Shown: piece after piece, positions 44,334 to 55,377 of the stretch
Position numbering within the stretch: position 1 is the stretch's first letter
Layout of the letters: every line of letters starts with the position of its first letter
Origin: Hydrangea macrophylla
Taxonomy: Eukaryota > Streptophyta > Magnoliopsida > Cornales > Hydrangeaceae
Direction: 5' to 3'
Assembly (NCBI GenBank): GCA_033977485.1
Contig: CM066992.1
Location: 102,126,140 to 102,190,139, forward strand
Length of the DNA: 64,000 nucleotides
Notes under the pieces: model-generated
Databases searched by the model: none
Told to the model about the DNA's origin: nothing
The model's input: the letters and a program-made list of their open reading frames with translations, nothing else
Program-made: the position numbers and the translations under genes

Positions 44334-45196
44334 GATGTTTGGGCTGCTGCAAGGCCACGCGCGTGCGGGCTTGTTCAGCAAAATTGCTGACAGTGATGAC
44401 AGGAACTTTGGAACAAATTGTCAAAAATACAGCCACTTTATACTTTTTGGTACTTTAGCTAAGGATTGAAGTCTAATTTTTCCATAAAACAAATTGTCTC
44501 GAAAACGTTGTCTCTAAACCTGCGAATAGCTTCGTTAATGTATGCACATCCCTTTGTAGCCCACCCCTCCGAGGGTCCCCGAATACACCCTTGCCCTCAA
44601 TATAATCTCGAATAGTTCGAGAAATTTCACAAACTTTTCTAAATTTTGAGAAAACTTTCAAACTCGTCAGGATTTTTTCGCCTAGGTTTATACTGAGAGA
44701 CTATTTACTAAAAAATTCTTTTGTTGAACCTAATGTTTAAAAAAATACTCTAAAATGGACTAAACCCTAATTACTCAAAACTTATGATAGTGGATATTAA
44801 GTTTAAGATTGCCAAAAAATAAACTTAAACACATAAAATAAGAGAAAAGGAGTACTACAAATACTAAAAAAGTACAGTGAACAACCGCTTACGAGTAGAA
44901 AAAATCTTTGGAATAACATCTGTCTGGTACTACCAAAAAAACCGTCTTATAGTTGTAGATCCACATATTTTGGTTCTCTTAAATGCACTCACTTGCATTA
45001 AATCCCAATCTATGATCCAAAGGCCTATTCAAGCCACATACATGAATGTGGGCCCCAAGTGGAGTCGGCAAGAGCTTGTGACGGCTTGTTTGAGTCAATT
45101 TTATCTATAACCCAAAAATAAAAAGTTACCGTCTAAGCCCCATTAAGAAAAATAATAATAAAATAAAATAAAAAAATAATTTAGAATTATCGTCTA
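44334..45196. other. Intergenic DNA without recognised features
   Basis: AT-rich, with no coding sequence above background and no transposon ends I can defend. Short ORFs at 44473-44661 (minus) and 44877-45110 (plus) have no recognised domain. Confidence 0.4.
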
Positions 45197-45230
45197 AGCC
45201 AACTCGGCCTAGCTATAGACTCAACTCTAA

Positions 45231-45513
45231 AGCTTAGTTTGGCCTCCATATGGCTTTTTAAAAGGAGCTTATGAAATTTATTATTAAATCTTTGATAATT
45301 TTATACAAGTGACACACTACTCTTCAAAAAGACATCATGAAACCAAAAAGTAACCTTGGGCTTTTAAAAGCTCCATTCTAGAGCTTTTAAAAGCTCTCTC
45401 TAAAAAAACCCTAAGTTCAATTTTTGCAAAGCTCATAAACTAGTTACCAAATGAATTAACAGTAAATTGTGCTTTAAAAAAGGAGAAGCACCATGTGAGG
45501 GCCAAACTAAGCC
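45231..45513. mobile_element. Tourist-like MITE inside the SINE
   Basis: The left end is AGCTTAGTTTGGCC; the right end, read inward, is GGCTTAGTTTGGCC. TAA lies on both sides (45228-45230 and 45514-45516), the PIF/Harbinger signature. About 283 bp, non-coding. Confidence 0.82.
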
Positions 45514-45712
45514 TAAGGGAGGTCAGGGGTTGAAACTCCTGAGAGTCAAAGTAGGGTTGGAAGGATATATCTCAAATGGCTAGACGAACCGTAGTTAGAG
45601 CATGATAAGGGTTTGAATCCTAACACCTATTTGCATGCCTGATTTATCTGGTGCATGTATTATAGCCTTTTGTAAGGGGGTCGGTACATATGTCTGAGGT
45701 TAACTCTTTGTC

Positions 45713-46766
45713 CAGTGGCGGACCCAGAACTTTAATTCAATGAGGGCGAAGTTTTTACGGGGTTCAGGGCAGCACCCCCGATCGATTTTTTTTTTTTTTT
45801 TTGTATGTGTGTGTGTGTGTGTAGAAATAGTATAATTTTATGTGATTTTTTTCCCCATAAGTTATATATATATATATATATATATATGAAAATTCTCTTA
45901 AGAGGGCGCCCTCTCTTTATTAAAGAGAAGGCTTCTATTTTGACCGTCAGATCGTGTTTTCATTAAGAACAGTGTTGTCATTTCACAGTTTTTAAATACA
46001 ATTCGACGGCCAAACAGAAGCCTACTCTTTAATAAAGAGAGGGCGCCCTCCTTAGAGGCTGACTATATATATATATATATAGGGAGTTGGAAATTCTGTG
46101 TTTTTGTTTTTAACTATCTCACAGAAAAGAAGCAAATTGAGGCATTTTTTTTCCCACTAAACAGGAGCAAGAGGAGGTTAATGGTGGATATGGGGTCTTT
46201 GAGTCTTTCGAGAGCTTTTGCGAAACTTCAAACTTTATCTGCATGGGAACATTTTTTTATTTTTATGTTTTAGAAAATGCCTTGTGGGACTAGGAGACTC
46301 TAGGTGGTTTTTGTTTTATTTTTTGGTCTTTTATTATATAACATATAGTCATATACATATATACATACAATATGTAATACTATAATATTAAGAGTGGGAA
46401 TAAGTTATCAACTAAAATCGTGTCAAAGTTCTTCAATGTTCTAAAATTTACAAAAGAGTAATGCCATTCTATTTCAAAGGTGCTTCCCAAATGACCTAGC
46501 AGTGGGGTAAGGTAAACAACTTCCAATCAAAATTCAATTATTCCACTGTATTTGACCTAGCCACATTGTCACATCATTTTGGAAACACTTTTGGCAAAGC
46601 ATATCGTTAATACTCTTTACAAAAAGCCCCCGAATTTACAAAAAATCTTAATAACAGTCCACATATTTTATAAAACTATCGATATAGCCTCTTTTTTTTC
46701 TTTTTTTTTTTTTAAAGTTCAGTGGGGGCGGCTTTTCCGCTCGCCCCCTCTGTAGGTCTGCCCCTG
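45713..46766. mobile_element. Non-autonomous hAT element inside the SINE
   Basis: The termini are CAGTGGCGGACCCAG and, inward from the right, CAGGGGCAGACCTAC, of the CAGGGGCGGA-type seen in Tip100-like hAT elements. The 8-bp flanks TCTTTGTC (45705-45712) and TCTCTGTT (46767-46774) match at six of eight positions, consistent with an aged hAT duplication. No transposase is visible. It carries a further MITE at 45888-46064. Confidence 0.75.
45888..46064. mobile_element. Long-armed MITE nested in the hAT element
   Basis: The arms share AGGGCGCCCTCTCTTTATTA, AAGAG and GGCTTCT in inverted orientation (left about 45895-45953, right about 46008-46060). TATATATA tracts on both sides hide the exact target site. 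About 175 bp. Confidence 0.78.
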
Positions 46767-46869
46767 TCTCTGTTCTATTTTGATAAAGCGGTGTCAGTAA
46801 TTCCGCTTAAAAAATGATAATAAAATCTAAACTGTGGAAGAATTTGTCCTCGTCACCCTCCAAAAAAAA

Positions 46870-47266
46870 TTACAGTATGGATGGTATTTCCCCTAGGTTA
46901 CTAGTCCCCCCTTTTTTTTTTGTCAAAACTATTCCAAATAATAAGCTAGTAATTTGACAATTATTTAATTTTGTTGTTGTTTTCTTGGCTTGGTGATAAG
47001 TTAAAAGGCCATAATTAGTCTTTTCTCCCTCTGTCCTAATGTTGCAATTTTTTTTTTCTTAAAAAAAAAAGAGAAAGAAAGAAAAAAAAAAAAGGAGAGA
47101 GAAAAAGTCTCACTTTATGCTAGTGAAGTGCACAATAGAGATCACACTCTTCAACACTCCCTCGTCCTTACCGAACAAGGTTTTCTCCTCTTAACAAAAA
47201 AAAAACAAGGTTTTCTCAACTTCTACTGTCCTACAGTAGTTAAATACATAAAGTAATAAAACGTTC
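46870..47266. other. Intergenic DNA with homopolymer tracts
   Basis: T- and A-tracts (about 46911-46920, 47045-47095) and nothing else recognised. CTCCCTCTGTCCTAATG at about 47026 resembles a Stowaway end, but no partner was found. Confidence 0.4.
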
Positions 47267-47282
47267 AAATTCCCCTCATTTT

Positions 47283-47490
47283 GCCATGACCCTTGTGGTC
47301 TAGTGACATCACTCACCCTCTCCCAAGTGGGAGGTTGAGAGTTTCATTCCCCTTACGGGGAGTGGTTTGAGGGGTTTTTCCCCTCTTTGTCCCATATGCT
47401 CAAGTGTGTCATATGAGCTTGCTTTCATAGGTCCTAGTTCATGGGATTTGCATGGGTGCGTATGTTCTTGCATATAGTCAAAAAAAAAAA
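47283..47490 (+). mobile_element. Second type of tRNA-derived SINE
   Basis: The head reads CCCTTGTGGTCTAGTGACAT with a box B-like GAGAGTTTCATTCCCC, and the element ends in CATATAGTC plus a 13-A tail. The 16-bp flanks AAATTCCCCTCATTTT (47267-47282) and AAATTCTCCTCATTTT (47491-47506) form a target duplication with one mismatch. Its sequence differs from the SINE at 28386. Confidence 0.82.
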
Positions 47491-48572
47491 AAATTCTCCT
47501 CATTTTTTTTTTACTTTTTATTTTTTATTTTCTTATAAATTTTTATTTTTTATTTTTTTTTTAAGTTTTTTCTAATCAAGAAGAGATGAACCCGAAATTG
47601 TTTCCAATGTTTACTTAGCAAGGAAATTATAATTACAAATGGATGACCAAATTAAGCTCAATACCTACTTCCTTGGCCTTCCAAGTTAAAATTAATAATC
47701 ATTTAAAACAGGTGGCCATAAGATCGAGAGAGTAGCTAAAACTAGGTGTGGCAATTTTCAACCCGACACGGCAATCCGACACGACCCGACACAAATATAA
47801 ACGGATTTGGGTGACCCGTATAAGGACATGGGTCATAAACGAGTCGACCCGTTTGACACGATTAATAAACGGTTTGGGTCACACTTTAAGCGGGTCAACC
47901 CGTCTAACCCGTTTAAGCTAATTAGGTGCGGTTGGGGCTTTTTTTTTTATAGTTCTAAAAATAATTTTTAATAATTTGAAAGTCTAAAATACAAATAATA
48001 TAAGTAGGAATAAAAAAATAATTATTTTAAAAAAAGAATAAAAAAATATTAACTAAAATTGTTTTTATTGTCTCCAAATAAAAAAAAAGTAACTACCAAC
48101 TTATCAAACAAGTAAATCTATATATAATATATGTAACACCCTGTATTTTATTTTCATTAATAAATAAATACTGCATTTCATTTCCATGAGTATTTAATTT
48201 AATTTCTCTTTGTAATATATATCTGGGGTCAAACTGTAATTTTCATAAATACAGAAAAATATTTTCTATGGTTTCAAAATCAATATCTATATTTTTGTAC
48301 AACCCGGAATTTAATTCCTACACTAATATGATTTCTGTATTTTGATTTCAACCAGTTAATACCAGTTTTGTTTTAAAACTGCGCCTTTATCGCATTTTGG
48401 GTGTGGGAGCACGTGAGCTCAACCACACCGTGCGTTTATTATGTATTGCTTGGAGCCCAAATAATTTCATTGTATATATATATATATGTGTGTATATTAA
48501 CGCACAGTTCACTCTATTCTCTCCAAAACTCTCTGAGACTCTCAAGCTCTCTCTATTTCTCTCTTCCTCTCA

Positions 48573-48603
<31 letters not shown>
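48573..48603. repeat. (CA)n microsatellite
   Basis: About 15 CA dinucleotides in the solo LTR, downstream of its TATA-like sequence. Confidence 0.9.
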
Positions 48604-48608
<5 letters not shown>

Positions 48609-49187
48609 GAGATTATATATTATATACATACACACATACATAGTTATATATATATATATCTCAAGATCAAAGAGAGAAATCGGAGGAGAATTTCTAACGA
48701 CGGAATCGACGGCGGAAATCCTCGGTCTCAAATTATCTGTATATTTGCCCTCAGTGAGTATTATAAACTCACTCGCCATGTTTATATACGTATATTTCAG
48801 TATATATAGGTGTGTATATGTGTATATATATGTATTTCACCATTGAAGCTTTGAATTGGAGTTTTACAAAACTCAACCAAAATCAATTCCGTGAATTGAT
48901 TTTAGAAGATCTTAGTCCCAATAAGTTGTGGTTCGAATCCTACGCAGTAATTCATCCGTATCGCGACGTACCGTTGATTTAAAGTTTTGACACCCTTACT
49001 TTAATTGCGAATATCTAGAGATATGATCCGTAATTGTTTAAATTGATTACGTATTCTTAATCTACGCGAAAAACTGAAGAGATCCATATATTACATGTAT
49101 CGTTTGAATCAGAATTTGAAAATGGGTATAAATTCAGTTTAAAACCAGAAACAGGGGAAAAACGAGGAAGATGATGAAATTGCAAGA

Positions 49188-49338
49188 ACTCGCGCGTGTG
49201 ACCCGCTCGCGCGAGGTTCACTCGCGCGGACCATTCTCCCATTCGCGCACGCGACCCGCTCACGCGACCAGTGCTCCACCTTCGCTCGCGCGACCACCCA
49301 TCCCCCTTCGCGCGCGCGACCCACTCGCGCGACCTGGG
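49188..49338. repeat. CGCGCG palindrome array in the solo LTR
   Basis: CTCGCGCGTGTGACCCGCTC, CGCGAGGTTCACTCGCGCGG, TTCGCGCGCGCGACCCACTC and similar units within 150 bp, equivalent in position and word content to the arrays of elements 1 and 2. Confidence 0.9.
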
Positions 49339-49639
49339 GCAGTTTGAGCAGTTTTTTTTTTGTATTTCTTTATAAGGGACTATTTGGAAAAGGTTTTGAA
49401 AGTTTTTAAAGAACTGTTTGACAGATATACTGTTTTAAAGGCTCACTGATTAGGTATTGGACTTGTAAGAATGTTTAAGACCGAGATTTATGTTGAACAA
49501 TCATCCAGCTTTGAGATTAATAGCTGTTACTACAAACTGTGAACATTGACATACATATTAGGGTCAAGATTGTATCAACATGCATGTGTGTGAGAAAGCG
49601 TGAAAAGAGTAAAGAGTGGCGGTCTGGTGTGCGACCTCA

Positions 49640-50131
49640 ATATCGATCGGATATTATTCCTGGTATTGGAGGCGACAGTGTTGTGTACGGCTTAGATATC
49701 GATCGGATATTATTCCTGGTATCTAGGGCGCTCGTTTCGGATATCGATCGGATATTATTCCTGGTATCCGAAGCGATGGTATTGAGTTACAGCTTAGATA
49801 TCGATCGGATATTATTCCTGGTATCTAGGGCGCTTGTTTCGGATATCGATCGGATATTATTCCTGGTATCCGAAGCGATGGTATTGAGTTACGGCTTAGA
49901 TATCGATCGGATATTATTCCTGGTATCTAAGGCGCTCGTTTCGGATATCGATCGGATATTATTCCTTGTATCCGAAGCGATAGTATTGAGTTACGGCTTA
50001 GATATCGATCGGATATTATTCCTGGTATCTAAGGCACTCGTTTCGGATATCGATCGGATATTATTCTTGGTATCCGAAGCGATGGTGTTAAGTGCGGTTT
50101 GGATATCGATCGGACATTATTCCTGGTATCT
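49640..50131. repeat. Minisatellite with 102-bp higher-order unit
   Basis: Ten copies of the core TATCGATCGGATATTATTCC + TGGTAT alternate between a short (45-bp) and a long (57-bp) form. The 102-bp pair repeats four times with few changes. A 199-codon ORF (49539-50138) exists only because both unit lengths are multiples of three; it reads DIDRILFLVS over and over and has no other support. Confidence 0.92.
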
Positions 50132-51004
50132 GAGGTAATGGTTTTGTTAAATCGAGTTTGTTGAGAGAAAAGAGTCAGAAAGATGAGATATTACATTGTT
50201 CATGCACGGTCGCATATTTATGGCTTACTTTATTCCCCCGTTACTTATGTTAGAATTGGAACCTTGAATCTATTGCTTTTAAAGTTAAATTGCCCCGCTG
50301 TTTATTTGCTTATATATACATTGCGAGCACTTGTTTATTTTGCTCACCAGCTTGCATAAGCTGACGGCGTTGATGCGTCCTGGACTGTATGTCCAGATTT
50401 TCAGGGTCTGGAGCAGCTAGGGTACTTCGACTATGCTAGTTAGAGGCAGGGGACTTTCCAAGAGGCTGCTTTATATTTCCTATGTCTTTTTAATTTGGGT
50501 TGTAATAAACTAGTTTTAAACATTTGAATAAGGCGTTTTGTGCCTAAGTTTATGACTGCTGTGATAGTTAGTAAGTTTTAATTTTAGAGCTTATGTTTTA
50601 TTAGTAACCTTTCTTTAGAAATGCTGTTTAAGTTATTTGTTGCAGGGACAATTGGTCATACTCACTTGTCACGACTTACGAGTCCATAAAGGAAATTAAA
50701 TGCTTTCCTGTATTATGCTACGTCGGGACGTGACAATATAATAATAATTAATAACTAATGTAATCAAAAAAATAATAATTAATAACTAATAAATAAATAA
50801 ATAATGAATATATTTCAAATTTAATTAAACATATATATATATTAAATAGTTGACATTAATTTAATAGTATATATAAATAAACTTATACAATTTATACATT
50901 TATATGTGCATTTTATTATTTTAAGTTTCTAACCATTGGATTGTTTCATTTTTAATTCTAACCCTTAGATCAAAAATCTTAGCTCCTCATATATAATATA
51001 ATGA

Positions 51005-51257
51005 TAAGTTGCCCTAGCCGCCCCACTTGAGTCTTGACTGTTGACTGCCTCTGTATCTCTGTAGTCTCTGTTAGTCTGTTCATCTGTTGTGCTTTGAGAG
51101 AGAGAGAGAGAGAGAGATAGAGGTGTGGGCTACCTCACGAGTCACGACCCTCACATCCGAAGTCCCTCACTATCGCCGTCCCTCCTTCGGTTCCATCGCA
51201 GTCCCCATTGTCAGTCCCTGCTCTGGATTCTGTCGCCGTTCAGTGTAAGAACATCTC

Positions 51258-51307
<50 letters not shown>

Positions 51308-51310
51308 CAC
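51005..51310 (+). other. Possible 5' leader of the hAT transposase gene
   Basis: A less AT-rich block has a GA run (51097-51116) and a TC run (about 51259-51304) and includes TCACGACCCTCACATCCGAA. Its position, between the left hAT end and the transposase remains, suggests a promoter/leader, but no start or splice pattern is certain. Confidence 0.35.
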
Positions 51311-52179
51311 AAGTTCAAAGTTTTAATTTTTTTTTCTTTCCATTCTTACCTACTTCATTGAGTTCATTCCTCTATAGTCTGTATCATACATAGCATAAGT
51401 TTTTAGTAAAAATTAAAATAGTATACATCAGTACGTCACCAATGATATTAAAGCACCTTCTAACTTTCATCATTAAGTTGTTCAAAGAATCAAACTTGAG
51501 AACACATTTAATTACTTACTATCTCCATAAAACGCTTCAACATACGTCTTCCGAATATTTAATTAGGAAGTAATATGCATTATGTTATAAACAAACTTTC
51601 AGAAATGGAACAAATCAAATTAATGATATTATTAGTTTCACAAACACTAAAACTATTTATTTTGTTATGCTCTTTCCTTTTCCTTTTTGGGCAAGTGAAT
51701 ACTTTTGCAATAATTAGGCGATAGCCACCCCTACCAATTTGATGCCAAACGTAAATGTGGCAGGGCAAGGTATGACTATATGAGGAATGATTAGATAAAA
51801 AAAATATGACAGTCTTTATAAGAGGTATATATATGCTATATAGAAGTATAGAACAAGGCTATTAGGGACCTAGGCTATTAGGGACCTCTATAGTCACTGA
51901 TGGTTATTTGTGCCTTACTGTCCATTTCATTGATGAAGATTGGGTACTGCAAAAAAGAATTCTCAATTTTTGTTACATGCCTCCACCACACAGTGGTGTT
52001 GCTTTAGCAGAAAAAATTTAAAGTTTGTTGTGTAATTGGAAAATTGAAATAAATTATTTTCCATTACTTTGGACAATGCTTCTTCTAATGATGTGTTTGT
52101 TGAAATATTAAAGAGTCAACTTTGTTTGAAAGGTGCACTTCTGAGTGATGGTAGTCTCTTCCACATTCGGTGTTGTGCT

Positions 52180-53678
52180 TGTTGGGTTTGTGCCCTCAAA
52201 CCATTACTATATGTATTAGACATTAGCATTTTAATATATGGATATCAACTTTACATTTTATGATGTATGTTTCTTTCATGAGATGATTGTTTAATCCATA
52301 AGTATCATAGTAAGTATTTCGTGTGTGTATGAGATACATACAATGAGATACGAATTACTATTCTTTAATACTTAAAGCTTGTCACAGTCGATGATGAGAC
52401 TGGATATCTCATCAGGTATACACTGTAGCATCATTAACTACCATTGGATGGAGTGATAAATCTCAATCACTAGAGTGTGACTCTTGGTTAGTATGCTAGT
52501 GCTTATAGTGCATTGACGGACCTGAGTTTCCTATTGACGCACAAGGCTGTCAATCAGTCGATAGGAACTCATAACTTGTGTAAGGTACGTGTTCTCAATC
52601 TTGAGACGATTATGAACACAGACTGTGGATATGACTACTTTGACTTACCAATCAGTGAGGTCTGTAGAAGATCAACACCTGGGTATCTTGGGTATGTCAT
52701 ATTCATAGGGTTGTGAACATATATTGTCAAGACAGAATCTACCCTCTGTTTCAGAGTAAGCATTCCCTTGAGAATGTCACCAAGTCGATTACTGAGTACT
52801 GCAGTCTTGTTGATAAGAGTTATCAACATGTTTGGTAATCATGAGAGGTGAATGAGACTCAAGGAATTCAAGAAGTAATCACGATTCAGGTTGACAGTAA
52901 CAGTTATCCGACTACCTGAATATGATTACGAATGCTGACGGTAGAGGGACATTAGTACAACATACAAGTCTAGTTATCGCTTCGGATATGTTCTTTTGCG
53001 TTGGAGTTCAGTTATCGTTTTATAGTGGAGTAAACGTTAACTGATCAGTCGATTAATTTGCTGATCAAAGAGTTTGGTCATGGGAGTTGATCAACTGATC
53101 TGAGCCAACAATAAAGAGCCTAGGAGGTCCCACTCTTAGCTCCGCTAGGATGCTTGGAAAGGCAAATGAGGATGATGTCAAGACAGGTTCGATCGATCGA
53201 AGTTGTCTCGATCGATTGAAGTCTAGACCGGTTCGATCAATTGAAGATGGCTCGATCGATCGAATGTTCGATCGATCGAAGCCACTTCGATCGCTCGAGA
53301 GCTAGGTCGGTTCTGGGAATCTATAAATAGAGCAGCTGCGTTCTGAAAAACTTGTTCGTCGTTTTTATACGTAAAAGCTGCAGAAACTGTTTAGGTTTCC
53401 CAAAACCTTCCAATCCTCTCCATTAGGGTTCCCACCAACCCTAGTCCTTCCTGCGAGCATCCATAGGAGTCATAAGAGTGAAGGCCATCTAGTGGAGGCT
53501 GCTGGAAGTTGAAGATTTCAGAATTGGGTTCAAGACACTAAGGTATAAACTCTTGTCCCCTCTTATATGCATCTATGGAATTGACGAGTAGTAAATCCTA
53601 GGCTACCAAATAAGTTTTATAACTTGACTTTTCCGCTGCGCGTTTAAACTTAGAACTTAAACCGTTTTTTTCCGAACA
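52180..53678 (+). repeat. 5' LTR of the copia element
   Basis: Starts TGTTGGGTTTGTGCCCTC and ends TTTTTCCGAACA. A clear TATA box, CTATAAATAGAGC, lies at about 53321-53333. Directly upstream is a cluster of TCGATCGATCGAA palindromes (53186-53300). Confidence 0.95.
53186..53300. repeat. TCGATCGA array upstream of the LTR TATA box
   Basis: Six to seven copies of (T)TCGATCGATCGAA or close variants, ending about 20 bp before the TATA box. The other LTR has the same array at about 60393-60507. Confidence 0.9.
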
Positions 53679-53680
53679 AT

Positions 53681-53693
53681 TGGTATCAGAGCC
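53681..53693 (+). promoter_or_regulatory. Primer-binding site of the copia element
   Basis: TGGTATCAGAGCC, two bases after the 5' LTR, complements the 3' end of initiator tRNA-Met. Confidence 0.93.
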
Positions 53694-55377
53694 ACGCTCG
53701 TTTGGATCTATAGATGCGTTTTTGGAACACTATATTGATTTGCATGTTGATTTTAGAACTGTTTTCGAAACGGCATTGTCACAGATCTGTTTCTGCAGTG
53801 TTATCGCAGCAGAATACAAATTTGTGATTGCATGGGATGCAAGGCGGGTTCGATCGATCGAACATGTTTCGATCGATCGAACATCCTCTGTACTCGAGCG
53901 ATCGAACAGTATTCGATCGATCGAAACCTTCTGGTATTCGATCGATCGAATGAAGTTAGATCGATCGAGACAGATTCTTTGTCAGGTTCTCAGTTTCACA
54001 GTTTTAAAGTGTTTTGAAATTAAAAACTTTAATTTTAAAATATTCTGTAAAATTTTCAAATCATTCTGTGAAACAGAATGTTCAAGCGATTGAACAGTGT
54101 TCAATCGATCGAAGGTTCGAGCGATCGAACGGTCTTCGATCGATCGAACTGTGACAGAGAAGTAAGATGTTGTTTTAAGTTCTAATTCAGTATGTAAAGA
54201 GTTTATATACTGTGTGAATCAATTAAGTGTTTCAACAGTTACATATATTTATTATGTATGTGTGGATGCGTGTACGACTAACCCTTTTGCAGCTAGATTA
54301 GTCGCTATCTCCCATGGCACCAAATCATTTGAATATTTGTATTCAAATTGTTTGAGATTGGTGCATGTTGTAATCTAAGTTTGGTTTGGTTTTAAGGCAT
54401 ATGTAAAGGGCGCTGCGACTTCAATCCTACGAAAAGGAAAGTCGCACCGGTTTCCCTAGCCTTTTATCTTGTTGTTATTTCTATTTCTAGATAAATTGTA
54501 AACTTTGAAAGAAGCATAGGATAAATGTAATAGAATTAGAAAATCCATGAAGATGGAGCAAGGAGCCGTTATCCATGAAGATGGAGCTAGAGGCGATCAA
54601 ACCAAAAGGAGGTTCTATAGAGATAGAGCCATGGGAGATAGAGGCATTGTTTGAATGCCTATATTTCATTTTAGTTTTTTGTTTTATGTGCTTGGTTTGT
54701 GATTGGCGTATAATACATTGTTGCATGCACGCAAAACAAGTTTTCTAAAATAAAATTCAAAAAAACCGTTTTCAACACATTAATAAACATTAGATGTTTA
54801 TGGGAAGTGTGTAGAAACAGATTTTCTCAAAAAGCAAAATCCTTTTTACTAAAACTAGTGGGAGATGGTCTTATTAATTACACCCACGATCTTCCATTAA
54901 CGGTTCACTGTAAGATGAATGGTGCATTCTGTGTCACCTCGTCGGGGGTGATCATTCCATACGGAGGGTGCATTACTCATTGGTTACTAGGTGTGAACTT
55001 CTTATGATAGGATCAATCAGACGTGTTAGAGGGTGACCACCACACGGAGGCGCTACTTGAGACGGTTGTGATTGGATCCTAGTTAATGGTACACACTAGC
55101 TAAGCTATGGATAAGGGATCCCACACGGGGCATTGTTCAGAAACTTAGAGATCAAAAGGGATCGGGAGTCATAACTTGTTTTTGCAAGAGTTGCATAGCG
55201 GACAAGTCTTGATTAATCGAAAAATAGAAAATTGACCTCCATACGGAGGCTTTATTCTTTTGTTTCAATATTCCGGCGACTTTGTTTTAAAATAAGAGTT
55301 TTAAGGATTCTTTTATTTCAAACTGTCAAATCCTGATATCCATATTTATTTTGTTTGTTTGATTTTCAGTAATCATA
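53694..55377 (+). other. Long leader of the copia element
   Basis: 1.7 kb without a supported gene. It contains a second TCGATCGATCGAA array (53848-54145), repeated GATGGAGC phrases (54540-54620), and a pyrimidine-rich stretch ending TTGATTTTCAG eight bases before the gag ATG that looks like a 3' splice site. Short ORFs (53680-54093, 54807-55007) have no domains. Confidence 0.6.
53848..54145. repeat. TCGATCGA array in the copia leader
   Basis: About nine copies of TCGATCGATCGAA or TCGAGCGATCGAAC, the same motif as in the LTR but here downstream of the primer site. Confidence 0.88.

Larger units (their letters stand above)
45197..46869 (+). mobile_element. SINE copy broken by two DNA transposons
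   Basis: Three pieces align in order with the SINE at 28386-28730: a decayed head (45197-45230, weak), the middle (45517-45712, with GGGGTTGAAACTCC, GAACCG, TTTATCTGGTGCATGTATTA and GGGGTCGGTACATATG) and the tail (46767-46869, with TCTGTTCTATTTTGATAAAG and an A-tract). Between them sit a Tourist-like MITE and a hAT element. Confidence 0.72.
48132..50735 (+). mobile_element. Solo chromovirus-type LTR (2.6 kb) inside the hAT element
   Basis: It starts TGTAACACCCTG and ends CTACGTCGGGACGTGACA, with ATATA on both sides (48127-48131 and 50736-50740). It is a plus-strand relative of the LTRs of elements 1 and 2, sharing GCATTTCATTTCC near the start and GTTGATGCGTCCTGGAC at about 50370. TATA-like TATATATATATATG lies near 48475. 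It carries a CG palindrome array and a minisatellite in the same order as its relatives. Confidence 0.9.

Noticed and set aside
49539..50138. 199-codon plus-strand ORF
   Set aside because: It is a translation of the 45/57-bp minisatellite inside a solo LTR; the repeated DIDRILFLVS reflects DNA repeats, not a protein family.
52513..52716. 67-codon ORFs near-identical at 52513 and 59720
   Set aside because: They are the same LTR sequence in the two copia LTRs, not a duplicated gene.
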